NCBI RefSeq assembly: GCF_003627755.1
Contig: NZ_CP032694.1
Coordinates: 3,587,501-3,651,500, forward strand
Direction of reading: 5' to 3'
Source: Rhizobium jaguaris
Lineage (GTDB): Bacteria; Pseudomonadota; Alphaproteobacteria; Rhizobiales; Rhizobiaceae
DNA length: 64,000 bases
Shown here: positions 20,577 through 29,309 of the stretch, piece by piece
Layout of the letters: each line of letters starts with the position of its first letter
Position numbering within the stretch: the stretch's first letter is position 1
Made by a program: the position numbers and the translations under genes
The notes under the pieces: generated by a model
Database searches by the model: none
Seen by the model: the letters and a program-made list of their open reading frames with translations, nothing else
Told to the model about the DNA's origin: nothing

Positions 20577-21773
20577 TTAGGCTGTCTTCGCAGCCCCCGC
20601 AGCGCTCATGCGTGCACGGCGCTCCGCCTCAAGGTCAATCACTGAGGCGCGCATGTCCTCCGTGGTCACCTTCACGTAGACCGACTTCGTCACTCGACTT
20701 CCCGGCGCGTGACCCAGGCGCGGCTGGAGGAGAGCGTCTGGCACACCGCGCACGTGAAGCCAAGTCGCCATTGCCTTGCGTAGGACGTGCGGAGAGAGCT
20801 TCAGTGGCTGTCCGTTTCGCTTCACTTCGGCCTTCTTCACCGCACTCGCAAGCGCGCGACGGATATTCACGAGCTTGCCGCCAAATCGGCCTGGGAAGAT
20901 AAGAGCGGGTGGCGTCTCACCTGCCTTCACTGCCTTGGCGCGGGCAGCCTGCTTCGCTGCCGAGAGGCCTTCACATAGGGAGGCGCTTATCGGAATATCC
21001 CTGTCCGAGTGGCGCGTCTTGGGAGTGAAGCCATCCTTGCGGCGAATGGAGACGAGCTGATTTGTCGTGTCCAAGTCCAACCATTCGAGCGTGTAGGCTT
21101 CCGTCTTGCGAACCCCGGTCTCGGCGAGAAAGCGCACCAGCAGAGCCCTTTGTTCACCGAGAGCATCCAGAATGCGAGACATCTCCTCAGGCGTAGGCAC
21201 GTCCACTCGCTTCACCGGCATCGGAATGCGTTCCACCTTCGGAAGCTTCTCCACGAGACCCTTATCTTGAGCCCAGCGGAGTACCTGGAGGAACAACGAG
21301 GTTTCCGCGTTGATGGTCGCTGCCACGCAGCCCACTTCTACTCGGTGCTTCTGGTAGTCAGCCATCTCCTTGGCACCGATGCTGGAGACGTCAGTTTCGG
21401 GAAACTTGCCCAGGATGGCTTTGAGCTTGAAGCCATCAGCATCCAGGGACGATTGCCGCTTCTTGCCGGTGGCCACACGGTCAGCCTGCTCCTCCAGCCA
21501 CCGCTTCGATACCTCGGTGAGCGTGACGCCGCTCACCTTTCGAGCGAAGCCGCGCCCTGACAGAGCGCCATCAAGCTGAAGCTCTCTTAGCAGCCTCTTC
21601 GCATCCGCCAGCGCCTCCGCTTTCGTCGTCAATGTGTGGCGGGCGCGCTTTCCGTTCGGTGACAGGTGCGGCGGGACATCAACAATCCATGCCCCTGTAT
21701 GCGCACCATCACGGATGCGCGGGGCCACCCGGAATGGCCCTATCTTTTCAGCCTCTAGCTTTGCCTTTGTCAT
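20577..21773 (-). CDS. Tyrosine-type site-specific integrase
   Basis: 398 residues. The catalytic set of the phage-integrase family is complete: Arg222 (AETGVRKTEAYTLEW), Lys252, His329 and Arg332 (SPHVLRKA), His355 (RLGHAPGSR) and nucleophile Tyr366 (KSVYVKV). A SAM-like core-binding domain precedes it. The 3' end points to the tRNA attachment site 220 bases away. Its start lies inside the end of the excisionase-like gene (26-base overlap), so the two are translated together. It should integrate the island at tRNA-Val. Confidence 0.95.
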   Translation of the reverse strand: MTKAKLEAEKIGPFRVAPRIRDGAHTGAWIVDVPPHLSPNGKRARHTLTTKAEALADAKRLLRELQLDGALSGRGFARKVSGVTLTEVSKRWLEEQADRVATGKKRQSSLDADGFKLKAILGKFPETDVSSIGAKEMADYQKHRVEVGCVAATINAETSLFLQVLRWAQDKGLVEKLPKVERIPMPVKRVDVPTPEEMSRILDALGEQRALLVRFLAETGVRKTEAYTLEWLDLDTTNQLVSIRRKDGFTPKTRHSDRDIPISASLCEGLSAAKQAARAKAVKAGETPPALIFPGRFGGKLVNIRRALASAVKKAEVKRNGQPLKLSPHVLRKAMATWLHVRGVPDALLQPRLGHAPGSRVTKSVYVKVTTEDMRASVIDLEAERRARMSAAGAAKTA

Positions 21774-22311
21774 CTCGTTGGTTTTCCCCTTTCGTCAGAG
21801 TTCGCACGTAGCTGACCGGGTCGAACGACCCGGCCTTCTCCGGTGCAACAAGTTGCACCGGCTCCCGCGCGACAGGCGTGCGCATCTTTCGAGCTGGTAC
21901 CACTCTGGCACCGCCGCCCTGGTCCCGCCGCGAGGTAATGAAAACGACCACATCGGACCGCCGATAGATCAGGCGCGCGCCAATCTTCGAGGCGGGCAGC
22001 TCACTACGAGGAATGCGGCGGACAAAGTCCACTCCGCATCCCAGCATACGCGCCACATTTTCCACGAATAAGAAGTCACCGCCGAGGCCATCAGAACTCC
22101 CTGTAAAGCGGTGCGGATTATTGCGCCTATCCACTTCGTAGGACCCTCGCACGCTAACACCAAGCCTGTCCAGCAGACCGGCCATGCTGCGCTGCCTTCG
22201 AACCAACTCATCTCTTCTTTCCGACGACTCCACGTCAACAGCCCTCAATTCAAAAATCATATCACCAAATTGGAGAAGCATAAGGCTGTTTTCAAGTGTT
22301 AAATCAAACAT
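21748..22311 (-). CDS. Excisionase-like DNA-binding protein
   Basis: 187 residues. The middle (FLFVENVARMLGCGVDFVRR, then IPRSELPASKIGARLIYRRS and DVVVFI) has the pattern of HTH_17/AlpA-type excisionase domains: a helix-turn-helix followed by a hairpin with R-x-x-D. The N-terminal 80 residues are charged and unrecognised. Starts at 22311 or at one of two later ATGs are possible. It overlaps the integrase by 26 bases, the order expected of a recombination directionality factor. A 22-bp palindrome lies near its 3' end. Confidence 0.6.
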   Translation of the reverse strand: MFDLTLENSLMLLQFGDMIFELRAVDVESSERRDELVRRQRSMAGLLDRLGVSVRGSYEVDRRNNPHRFTGSSDGLGGDFLFVENVARMLGCGVDFVRRIPRSELPASKIGARLIYRRSDVVVFITSRRDQGGGARVVPARKMRTPVAREPVQLVAPEKAGSFDPVSYVRTLTKGENQRDDKGKARG

Positions 22312-22325
22312 CTGTGAATTTATAT

Positions 22326-22354
22326 TTGACGAACGATCAGTAAAACGTCATATA
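22326..22354 (+). promoter_or_regulatory. Promoter for the rightward island genes
   Basis: TTGACG (22326-22331), 17 bases, CATATA (22349-22354) within an AT-rich 138-base divergent gap. It would drive the small genes starting at 22450. Confidence 0.55.
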
Positions 22355-22449
22355 GGATCCAATTTTTATTTTAACTCCGATAAAATCACCTTGCATACAT
22401 AGATGATTCTGCCGTAGTGATTAAACGATAATCAACAGGAATACTGAAA

Positions 22450-22674
22450 ATGCCGAGAAAATTGATAGCGCTGCAGGTTGATCCTAGGTGTGTTCACGAA
22501 ATTGACGCCTTCGTTGGCAACGGCCTCCCTGGGGATGCTTATTTTTTCGCCACGCGCTCCGACTTCCTCCGCGCCGCAATTGCTCGGCTTATTGAGGAGC
22601 TGCGCCTCGACAAGCCAGTCGTCCGCCACCGTGATCGCCCGGTGCAACCCGTTGCACCGGCTGCCGGTGCTTGA
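22450..22674 (+). CDS. Small ribbon-helix-helix-like protein
   Basis: 74 residues starting MPRKLIALQVDPRCVHEIDA; AGGAA precedes the ATG. A short beta segment followed by two helices (the second ATRSDFLRAAIARLIEELRL) fits the MetJ/CopG pattern of small DNA-binding dimers. It is the first rightward gene opposite the excisionase/integrase pair, a common position for an island regulator. The 3' end of the frame contains a 22-bp copy of the dispersed palindrome. Function inferred only. Confidence 0.55.
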   Translation: MPRKLIALQVDPRCVHEIDAFVGNGLPGDAYFFATRSDFLRAAIARLIEELRLDKPVVRHRDRPVQPVAPAAGA

Positions 22675-22700
22675 CCAACGTGTAAGAAAAGGAACTGCAA

Positions 22701-23201
22701 ATGTCCGCACCATTGATCCCTGTCACCTCGTTCGCGAAGAACGAGCTTCAGGCGTCGCTCTCAGAAATGGCTTTCCGAGACCGGACCGAACGCTTGAAGT
22801 CGCTCGACGCGGAGCTTGCCGCCATTAATCGCGGGGCGCCCGCGCGTCCACAGGCGGCCCTCACGCCTTCCGGAGGCTATCCGCAGACCCTGTTGCTGCC
22901 TGATATCGCGCCGGCGCCTGTGCAGGCGAAGAAGATCGAGCCGCAAAAATTGCATCCGAAGGTCCGGCCACTCGCAACCACGCTATCGGCCGATGCGGCG
23001 ATGCTGCTATCACTCGTGGTCAAGGCGGATGAGGCCTATAAAGGGGCACAGTTGATTGATCTCGCTGCCCTGACGGTAAAGAGTGCTTTAGGTGTCTCAG
23101 AGCAAAATGCCGTCGCCGCCAGGACCGAGCTTGAGCGTCGTGGCCTGATCGTGTTTCGAGACAACGGCAGCGGTTACAGGGGCTTCCTTCCTCGCCTGTA
23201 A
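22701..23201 (+). CDS. Hypothetical protein with C-terminal winged-helix-like region
   Basis: 166 residues with a good AAGGAA site before the ATG. A Pro/Ala-rich linker (about residues 45-85) precedes a helical C-terminal domain ending ARTELERRGLIVFRDNGSGY plus RGFLPRL, which reads like a winged helix (recognition helix then wing). I do not recognise the family. Possibly a regulator or replication-associated protein of the island. Confidence 0.5.
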   Translation: MSAPLIPVTSFAKNELQASLSEMAFRDRTERLKSLDAELAAINRGAPARPQAALTPSGGYPQTLLLPDIAPAPVQAKKIEPQKLHPKVRPLATTLSADAAMLLSLVVKADEAYKGAQLIDLAALTVKSALGVSEQNAVAARTELERRGLIVFRDNGSGYRGFLPRL

Positions 23202-23343
23202 GTTCGATTTCGTCGGGCGGCGCCCTTGCCCGAAGTATTGCCCACCACCGTTTTCCTGATCGCGCGGGTGGGTCTTCGGGGAGCGACGTGTTGTTCGCGC
23301 CGCTCCCCATCGCTCTCCCCAAAAAATGTAAGGAACGCCGTCC

Positions 23344-23592
23344 ATGACATTCACTATGGCGCATGCGGCACTGACCGCAATCCTTTGGATTTTCGCAGGT
23401 GTCTCAACGCATCGAGAGATGCTGCTCGATGCTAAAGATGATCTACCGGACGATGTAGCCATCTGGTTTGCAGATGAACTACCGACATCTGCCCGCTTGG
23501 CACGAGCAACCGTCTTCTGCCTCTTTCTAGCGACATGGCCAGTATTTTTAGTCGCCTGCGGCATTGCCGGACGCTTCGGATATAGGGGATGA
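23344..23592 (+). CDS. Small two-span membrane protein
   Basis: 82 residues. Hydrophobic helices at about residues 5-20 and 55-75 flank an acidic stretch (DAKDDLPDDVAIWFADELP). AAGGAA precedes the ATG. The stop overlaps the next start by four bases (ATGA), so it is coupled to the downstream gene. Family not recognised. Confidence 0.5.
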   Translation: MTFTMAHAALTAILWIFAGVSTHREMLLDAKDDLPDDVAIWFADELPTSARLARATVFCLFLATWPVFLVACGIAGRFGYRG

Positions 23593-23867
23593 CCGTGACA
23601 ATATCTGACAATCAATTTCGTATCGGTTGCGAAAACCTTCTCGCTATCCAATTAGCCGCGTGGGATATGCCCGCAGCAACAGGCGACAAAGCGGTCGATG
23701 CAGTGACCGCCGCCGTGGCGAGGTTCAGATCGGCCGCCGTCCCAGAAGCAGCACCAGGTGCGAGCAGCGAAGCGCTGCGCGAGCTATTAGCCGCCATTGA
23801 GGCGGCAGGCGTCAAACGCTACCTGGCCGCAGCTGGACCCTACATACTGGCTGACCTGGATCGTTGA
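23589..23867 (+). CDS. Hypothetical protein, 92 residues
   Basis: Starts inside the preceding stop codon (ATGA). Predicted mainly helical and alanine-rich; no motif I recognise and no membrane segment. Followed after 9 bases by the Cys/HTH protein, so it is part of a 23344-24428 operon. Confidence 0.5.
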   Translation: MTVTISDNQFRIGCENLLAIQLAAWDMPAATGDKAVDAVTAAVARFRSAAVPEAAPGASSEALRELLAAIEAAGVKRYLAAAGPYILADLDR

Positions 23868-23876
23868 GGACCTGGC

Positions 23877-24428
23877 ATGGTTCGCATTTGTACCGTTTGC
23901 GCCCACCCCAATCGAGCCGAAATAGACCGGAGCATTGCCTGTGGGGTGCCGATGCGAGCCTTAGCGGACCGGTTCAACGTGTCCCGATCATCGGTGAGTC
24001 GCCACCGTCAGCACTTGCATGGAATGCTGGCCGCAGCGTTGCAGGTTCGTCGCACGCAAGACCTTCAGCACAGCAGCGACCTTCTGACCCAGGTCAACGA
24101 CATGGAGAAAGTTGCCATCGCAATGATGAACGCCGCTTTTGAGCGCAATGATGAGGTAGCGGCGGCAGCCTGGTTCGATAGGTTGCTGAAGGCGAGTGCT
24201 TTCCGTCTTTCTGTTGAAAGCTCCTCGAAACCGTCACGTTCACTGGACAACCCGGTCATCGCCGCAATGGCGAAACAAGAACGGCTTGCCGCAGTTGCCC
24301 GACGCTTTACGGAATTGATCGCGCGGCACCGCGCCGGGGACGATAATGAAGGCGAGATAATCGACGTCACGCTCGGGCCGGATGCGCAAGACGGTGACGC
24401 GCCTGAACCGCGCTCAGGCAACAATTGA
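23877..24428 (+). CDS. Small Cys-motif and HTH protein
   Basis: 183 residues. The N-terminus has C-x2-C followed by NRAEIDRSIACGVPMRALAD and RFNVSRSSVSRHRQHL, a helix-turn-helix of the kind found in many mobile-element proteins (recognition helix VSRSSVSRHRQHL). A helical middle and an acidic tail follow. Likely DNA-binding; it could be a regulator or a small packaging-type protein. No large terminase is present, so a packaging role is not supported. Confidence 0.55.
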   Translation: MVRICTVCAHPNRAEIDRSIACGVPMRALADRFNVSRSSVSRHRQHLHGMLAAALQVRRTQDLQHSSDLLTQVNDMEKVAIAMMNAAFERNDEVAAAAWFDRLLKASAFRLSVESSSKPSRSLDNPVIAAMAKQERLAAVARRFTELIARHRAGDDNEGEIIDVTLGPDAQDGDAPEPRSGNN

Positions 24429-24603
24429 GCCAATGCGACACTGTAGCAGGGATAGGGCATCTTACGGCGATTTGAGGTGGCAGGATGCCCTATCGTTTGT
24501 CAACTAAGCCTTTGAAATTGCAACGGGTTGAAAAATATATCGGATGCTGAACCTAGCATCTTGTGATAGATAAAATCCAACAACGGAGTAGCTACCGTTG
24601 CAT

Positions 24604-24649
24604 GCCGCCTCCCGGAATGGGCCTTCCTGCCCTGCGGCCGGGAGGCGGC
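24604..24649. repeat. Perfect 12-bp hairpin in the leader of the HNH-like gene
   Basis: GCCGCCTCCCGG (24604-24615) and CCGGGAGGCGGC (24638-24649) form a perfect 12-bp stem with a 22-base loop. There is no T-run. It ends 21 bases before the start codon, next to the ribosome binding site. Confidence 0.6.
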
Positions 24650-24670
24650 GCCCCGCAAAAAGGAACTGCC

Positions 24671-25783
24671 ATGTCCCGCGATCAACGCGCACCTATGCAT
24701 CCGATGGTCATCTCGTTCGCCAAAGCCCGCGCGGCCCGCGAACCAGCCGAAGTGCGCAAGGATGACTGGATGGGCGGCGAAAGCGTGCAAGTCCAAAACG
24801 ATGCCGGAAAACAAACAAAAGCCAATGAAAATATCGTCTTAGGTGTGCAAGAGCGCAAGAAATCCAGGATCAGTTACCCGGTAACCAATACGTCATCCAA
24901 TCCCGCTTGCACGCCCTATTCCGACGAGGAATTCGCGAGGCTAGTGGCGTCGCAGTCCGTGCGAAAGCTCCGCACGATGTTCCCTCATGAGCACTCGTCA
25001 CATACTGCCATGATAGCTAGGGAAAAGGACGGCAGATACACCATTCACCCTGACATGAAGTCGCTCAAAGGCTTCCTTTCCGTCATGGGACAAGCACCTT
25101 CCCCAGATCACACGGTTGACCGCATCGACACACACGACACGGAATACGCGCCCTCCAAGGTCAGGTGGGCGACCAAGCGCGAACAAGCAAACAACCGCTC
25201 AACGACCATTACGCTGCCATTCGACGGTGAACACCTGCCGCTGACGATCGTAGCTGAGAAGATCGGTCAGAAGCCCGACACGCTGTACAAACGTCTCAAT
25301 GCGGGCTGGCGTGCCGAGGAAGTGGTCGCGGGCCGGCGTGCGAGCGAAGCTGCACCGCTGACGGCGGACGGTTGGCCAGCCGGCGCGACTGTCAGCAGGT
25401 GGGAGGGGCCCTACAAGGGATTTGAGAAGACTTTCGGCTCGAAGTTGCCGGGACGGTTGTCACGCGCTGTGTTTTTCGACTGGATAGCCCGCAACCATCT
25501 CGACGCCGCCAATCTGAGGTTGGCTGAAGACTTCCCGCAGTACTTCTCGCCCGAAACAGACCCAGACAATGAAGACCCTCTGCCAGCGGTAGTCTCACAG
25601 CACCCCTCCTATTTACAAGCAGAAAGGTTGCGGCCGATGGTAGATGAGGCTCACGCTCTTGTTTGTCGTGACCCCGAGCAACTGTTGCTATGGCAGTGGT
25701 TCCGCAAACATCATAGGCGCGCGATTGACCAGAAAGACGCGATCAAGGCTATGAGCAATCCAACGCCCCGACGTCCCCGCTAG
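24671..25783 (+). CDS. HNH-nuclease-like protein
   Basis: 370 residues from ATG 24671 (AAGGAA upstream). The stretch SPDHTVDRIDTHDTEYAPSK followed by VRWATKREQANNRST matches the conserved phage/mobile-element motif of HNH-like proteins (hsiDRIDndG-YspeNcRWat-eQ-nNr). A segment like the DNA-binding repeats of homing endonucleases follows (LTIVAEKIGQKPDTLYKRLN). The final HNH histidine is not obvious, so activity is uncertain. A charged N-terminus and long C-terminus are unrecognised. Confidence 0.6.
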   Translation: MSRDQRAPMHPMVISFAKARAAREPAEVRKDDWMGGESVQVQNDAGKQTKANENIVLGVQERKKSRISYPVTNTSSNPACTPYSDEEFARLVASQSVRKLRTMFPHEHSSHTAMIAREKDGRYTIHPDMKSLKGFLSVMGQAPSPDHTVDRIDTHDTEYAPSKVRWATKREQANNRSTTITLPFDGEHLPLTIVAEKIGQKPDTLYKRLNAGWRAEEVVAGRRASEAAPLTADGWPAGATVSRWEGPYKGFEKTFGSKLPGRLSRAVFFDWIARNHLDAANLRLAEDFPQYFSPETDPDNEDPLPAVVSQHPSYLQAERLRPMVDEAHALVCRDPEQLLLWQWFRKHHRRAIDQKDAIKAMSNPTPRRPR

Positions 25784-25833
25784 TTTAAGAAGGGTGTTGC
25801 AACGGGTTGCATCGTCGTCCACCGTCATGCGCT

Positions 25834-26094
25834 TCATGATTTCTTGCGTCCGCCCCTGAGGGGCGCGGGGGGTATGGCACCTTCGATTGGGACTTCGAAC
25901 AACTCCGCCAGCGTGACGCCGAGAGCCAGCACGAGCTTATCGAGAACATCGACGCCGGCATTGACCGACCGGCGTTCAAGCTTCGCCAGATAGGCGCGAT
26001 CGACGCCAGCGTCTGCCGCAAGCTTCTCCTGCGACAACCCTTTGGCCACCCTGATCTTACGCAAATTCCAAGCGATGAGTGCGCGTCCGTCCAT
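25834..26094 (-). CDS. XRE-family HTH regulator
   Basis: 86 residues. The Cro/CI-type HTH covers residues 8-65 (NLRKIRVAKGLSQEKLAADA, then GVDRAYLAKLERRSVNAGVD), followed by VLDKLVLALGVTLAELFEVP. It is convergent with the HNH-like gene; a copy of the dispersed palindrome lies between them at 25798. A likely island repressor or antitoxin-type regulator, without an evident toxin partner. Confidence 0.85.
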   Translation of the reverse strand: MDGRALIAWNLRKIRVAKGLSQEKLAADAGVDRAYLAKLERRSVNAGVDVLDKLVLALGVTLAELFEVPIEGAIPPAPLRGGRKKS

Positions 26095-26196
26095 CCGGCA
26101 GAATGAACAATCTTGGAGGCGATAAACCCACTGGCGATAGCCACAGGATTATGTATGTTTTGGTTGTACCAATGTGGGGTGGCCGGGGTTAGTTCA

Positions 26197-26985
26197 ATGA
26201 GGAATGCCCATACTTCGCTAATCGGCGAGGCAGGAATAAGAAGAGCTGTAGTATTCGTATTATTCATTATTGCCGCAGTTTACTCACAGTATGCGATGGC
26301 TGGCGCTTGGTCATATCACCAGGACAGCGACAAAATGCGAGGAACGACTACCTATTACGCGACGTTGCGAAGTGATAATGAGGTCGATTTTAGCTTTCCA
26401 TACCAAGGCGGATCACACGGTACATTGGGGCTTCGCACGGATGGTGGCCACAAACTTGATGCTTATCTTATGGTGTCCAAAGGCCAATTCATGTGTTCTA
26501 GTTTGGATGAGGACATTGTAGCGGTTAAATTTGATGACGGCCCGGTTCAAAACTTCCGGTGCAGCCGATCTGATGATGGCAGCTCGGATGTGATATTCTT
26601 GAACGACGAGGTCAATTTTCTTACCCAACTAAAAAGCGCGTCAAAGTTAATTATTGAAGCGAGGTTCTTCCAAGAAGGAACGCGACAATTTGTGTTTGAC
26701 GTGACAGGTCTACATCAAAACTTACGAGTTGATGGTCCGCCCGCGAAAGACGCAACCAAAGAGCGGGCCGCCGATATTGCTGCTCCCAAAATCAAAGCGC
26801 TGATGGCGGAAGACTTGAAATGGCAAATGGCTTGTCGCGGGCCGGAGTACTACGAGAAAGGCAGCAAGGTTTGCGAAAACTGGGATAAAGTCAGGCGGAA
26901 GCTGCGGCGGGCAGGTTGGTGCTTTGGCCCTGCTGAAGTAGCGGAAGCCAATCAAGATTGGATGTTATGCCGCGCCGGGGACTAG
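26197..26985 (+). CDS. Exported protein of unknown function
   Basis: 262 residues from ATG 26197. Signal peptide: RRAVVFVLFIIAAVYSQYAMAGAW, with probable cleavage after AMA. The mature part is beta-rich, with two cysteines (FMCSS and NFRCSR) that could pair and a VFDVTGL segment near the end of the beta domain. A C-terminal helical region has three more cysteines. An earlier in-frame start (26113) would hide the signal peptide. The DNA is AT-richer than the host. Not recognised. Confidence 0.6.
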   Translation: MRNAHTSLIGEAGIRRAVVFVLFIIAAVYSQYAMAGAWSYHQDSDKMRGTTTYYATLRSDNEVDFSFPYQGGSHGTLGLRTDGGHKLDAYLMVSKGQFMCSSLDEDIVAVKFDDGPVQNFRCSRSDDGSSDVIFLNDEVNFLTQLKSASKLIIEARFFQEGTRQFVFDVTGLHQNLRVDGPPAKDATKERAADIAAPKIKALMAEDLKWQMACRGPEYYEKGSKVCENWDKVRRKLRRAGWCFGPAEVAEANQDWMLCRAGD

Positions 26986-27132
26986 TGATAGCCAAGGTGA
27001 TTGTTAGCATCGCATTGCAACCCGTTGCAGCGGAAATGTTGCCGGAGGCCGGGTCGCCGAGCAGAAGCCTTATTGAAAACGTCGAAAGTCATGTTACATT
27101 CCAGTCAACGAACATTGACAGGAATGTAAAAC

Positions 27133-27798
27133 ATGCGCGGTGTTGCCTACTATCGAGTCTCGACTGATAAGCAGGGCCGCTCCGGCCTTGGTCTGGAGGC
27201 ACAACGCGAAGCCGTCCGTCGCTTCATGGGCGACGGTTATCCGCCCGTCCGTGAGTTCACCGAAGTTGAGAGCGGCAAGCTCTCCACCCGCCCCGAATTG
27301 GCCAAGGCACTCGCTGCCGCCAAGATGCTCCGCCTTCCTTTGGTAGTGGCCAAGGTCGACCGCCTCGCCCGTAACGTCGCCTTCCTTGAAACCATCCTCG
27401 CCAGCGGCGTCGAAGTCGTTTTCTGCGATATCCCGCAGGTCAACGGCGCGATGGGTCGGTTCATCCTGCAGCAGATGGCTGCAGTTGCCCAACTGGAGGC
27501 TGGTCTCATCTCCGAACGTACCAAGGCAGCGCTGAAAGCTGCCAAGGAACGCGGCAAGGTTTTGGGCGGCTTCCGTGGCGTGAAGGTGGATGCGACACTT
27601 GGGCGCGCTGCCAAGACCGCCAAGGCCGAAGACTTCGCTTCGCAGCTAGCCCCGATTGCACGGGAGTTGCAGGCCAGTGGCGCATCGCTCCGCACCATCG
27701 CGGCAGAGCTTACCTCTCGCGGCATCCCAACGCCTCGTGGCGGCGAATGGTCCGCCGTTCAGGTCAAGCGCGTTCTGGAGCGCGCCTGTCTCGCATAA
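27133..27798 (+). CDS. Serine recombinase (resolvase/invertase family)
   Basis: 221 residues. The catalytic domain starts MRGVAYYRVSTDKQGRSGLG with nucleophile Ser10. LVVAKVDRLARNVAFLETIL and GRFILQQMAAVAQLEAGLIS complete the resolvase signature. The C-terminal HTH (LRTIAAELTSRGIPTPRGGE) is of the recombinase type. GGAATG lies before the ATG. No inverted repeat pair for inversion was found, so it may serve resolution, or be a relic of another insertion. Confidence 0.9.
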   Translation: MRGVAYYRVSTDKQGRSGLGLEAQREAVRRFMGDGYPPVREFTEVESGKLSTRPELAKALAAAKMLRLPLVVAKVDRLARNVAFLETILASGVEVVFCDIPQVNGAMGRFILQQMAAVAQLEAGLISERTKAALKAAKERGKVLGGFRGVKVDATLGRAAKTAKAEDFASQLAPIARELQASGASLRTIAAELTSRGIPTPRGGEWSAVQVKRVLERACLA

Positions 27799-27990
27799 CG
27801 CCGATGGCAGCGGTAGGCCAGAACCGGAGGCTGTAACGCTGGATCAGCTGCACCCTGTACTCACCGACCGGCTATCGCGACAGGCACCGATCGGAAATAG
27901 TCTGGTTGACCAACTTTTCGCCAAAATCGTACACTTCGCTTTACCACCGCCAGTGAGATTGCGACGCACCATTTCACTGGAGAAGCTAGA

Positions 27991-28989
27991 TTGGAAAAGC
28001 TTGCACTCTACGCCGACTACGACCGCCGCGAGACACATGATATTTTTGCTCCTGGCACACCATTCACCGAAGGGTCCGGCACATGGGGTAACCATGGCGT
28101 GGTCCAAATTCCAGGCCGCCCGGGTGACTGGGTCTTTTTCGTAACTTTTGGGCAAACGGTTGGCACTCACGCCTTCGACGAAGGTGTGAGTGCTGATGGA
28201 GTCTTGACCTGGCAATCTCAGCCGTCACAAGTTTTTGCGGAAAAGAGGATTAAGGAGTGGATCAAGCACGACGAACTCAAGCATAGCATTTACCTGTTTC
28301 TTCGTGCGAGAAAGGGCGCCCATTACACCTATCTTGGGAAACTGAAGTACCTCTCGCATGACAGCGAAAGGGAAAACCCGGTTTACTTCAATTGGCAAAT
28401 CCTTGACTGGCAAATGGACGAGCCGACGAGGGTTAAAACCGGCTTGGAATATAACGACGCGCCTGAAGTGCCAGGGCCGACTGATAGCCGCCCTATAGAA
28501 GGGCTAAGAGAGATCGATCCGCCTTCGCGTCGAGAAGGAATGGGGGAAACCACCCGAAAATTCCGGGCGAAGAAAGCAGATTTTTCCGCATCGGACGCAC
28601 GGAATAAGGCGCTGGGCTTTAATGGGGAGAAATCCGTCATATGCTTTGAAAGGGGCCGCCTGGCCGACACCGAAGCAAAATCTTTGATCTCCGAAATACG
28701 GCACGTTGCCGAAATTGAAGGTGATGGCGCCGGGTACGACATATTGTCATTCGATCCTGATGGCACCCCGCTGTACATTGAGGTGAAAACGACAAGGGGG
28801 CACGAACGGTCGGACTTCTATCTTTCCGCTAACGAGCTAGCGTTCTTCAACGCGCACCGGGCACAATATGCAATCTATCGCATATGCGAGTTCGAACCCG
28901 CTACTGGATCAGGGAAGCTTTTCATCCTTCGAGGCGAAGAGATTGCCAATCTCTCATTAGAGCCGATGAGCTTTCGCGCTCGCCGGTAA
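27991..28989 (+). CDS. DUF3427-DUF3883 protein, PD-(D/E)XK-type nuclease candidate
   Basis: 332 residues from a TTG codon with GGAGAAG seven bases upstream; a possible promoter TTGACC-N18-TACACT lies at 27906-27935. Residues 20-140 match DUF3427 (VFFVTFGQ, TWQSQ, YLFLRARKG, YTYLGKLKY). Residues 200-300 match DUF3883: Glu213 (NGEKSV), Asp250 (GAGYDILSFD), Glu264 and Lys266 (YIEVKTTRG), the PD-(D/E)XK active-site set. DUF3883 proteins occur often in restriction and defence loci. Three small overlapping genes follow. A nuclease role is inferred. Confidence 0.75.
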   Translation: MEKLALYADYDRRETHDIFAPGTPFTEGSGTWGNHGVVQIPGRPGDWVFFVTFGQTVGTHAFDEGVSADGVLTWQSQPSQVFAEKRIKEWIKHDELKHSIYLFLRARKGAHYTYLGKLKYLSHDSERENPVYFNWQILDWQMDEPTRVKTGLEYNDAPEVPGPTDSRPIEGLREIDPPSRREGMGETTRKFRAKKADFSASDARNKALGFNGEKSVICFERGRLADTEAKSLISEIRHVAEIEGDGAGYDILSFDPDGTPLYIEVKTTRGHERSDFYLSANELAFFNAHRAQYAIYRICEFEPATGSGKLFILRGEEIANLSLEPMSFRARR

Positions 28990-29048
28990 ATTCAGCGCCT
29001 CTCAATGAACATGATCTAAAATGTCACCTAGACGCTGGACAATCGTCC

Positions 29049-29309
29049 ATGATCTCGTGCAGTAATTGCAGTCATGGGGCGGCGGCCATTGTTACATCCC
29101 TAAATTTCGAGTTTCTTCGGGCGTACGACGAACAATTGGCGGTATTGGATGGATTTGCGGAAAGCTATTTCCGCACCGGTTCGTTCAGGTCTAACGCTCG
29201 CGACGAGGATGCGATGTTCAAGAAATCACTGGTGGAGCGAGCCCGACAAACGTCGCAAGAGATTGCTGAAAATGACGGCGATAACAACGAGAGCGGAGTT
29301 GAGGAATGA
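29049..29309 (+). CDS. Small hypothetical protein, first of a coupled trio
   Basis: 86 residues, MISCSNCSHGAAAIVTSLNF at the start and an acidic tail. CSNCSH near the N-terminus could bind metal but has no further cysteines. It lacks a clear ribosome binding site, so the start is uncertain. Its stop overlaps the next start (ATGA). It begins 59 bases after the DUF3883 gene. Not recognised. Confidence 0.45.
   Translation: MISCSNCSHGAAAIVTSLNFEFLRAYDEQLAVLDGFAESYFRTGSFRSNARDEDAMFKKSLVERARQTSQEIAENDGDNNESGVEE

Larger units (their letters stand above)
20510..27029. repeat. Dispersed palindrome TGCAAC-NN-GTTGCA (six sites)
   Basis: Exact arms at 20510-20523, 21844-21857, 22643-22656, 25798-25811 and 27016-27029, and a degenerate copy at 24519-24532. 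The two at 21844 and 22643 extend to 22-bp palindromes with CCGG/CCGG flanks. The central pair varies (CC, AA, GG). All lie inside the island; I noticed none in the host DNA of this window. Confidence 0.75.
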
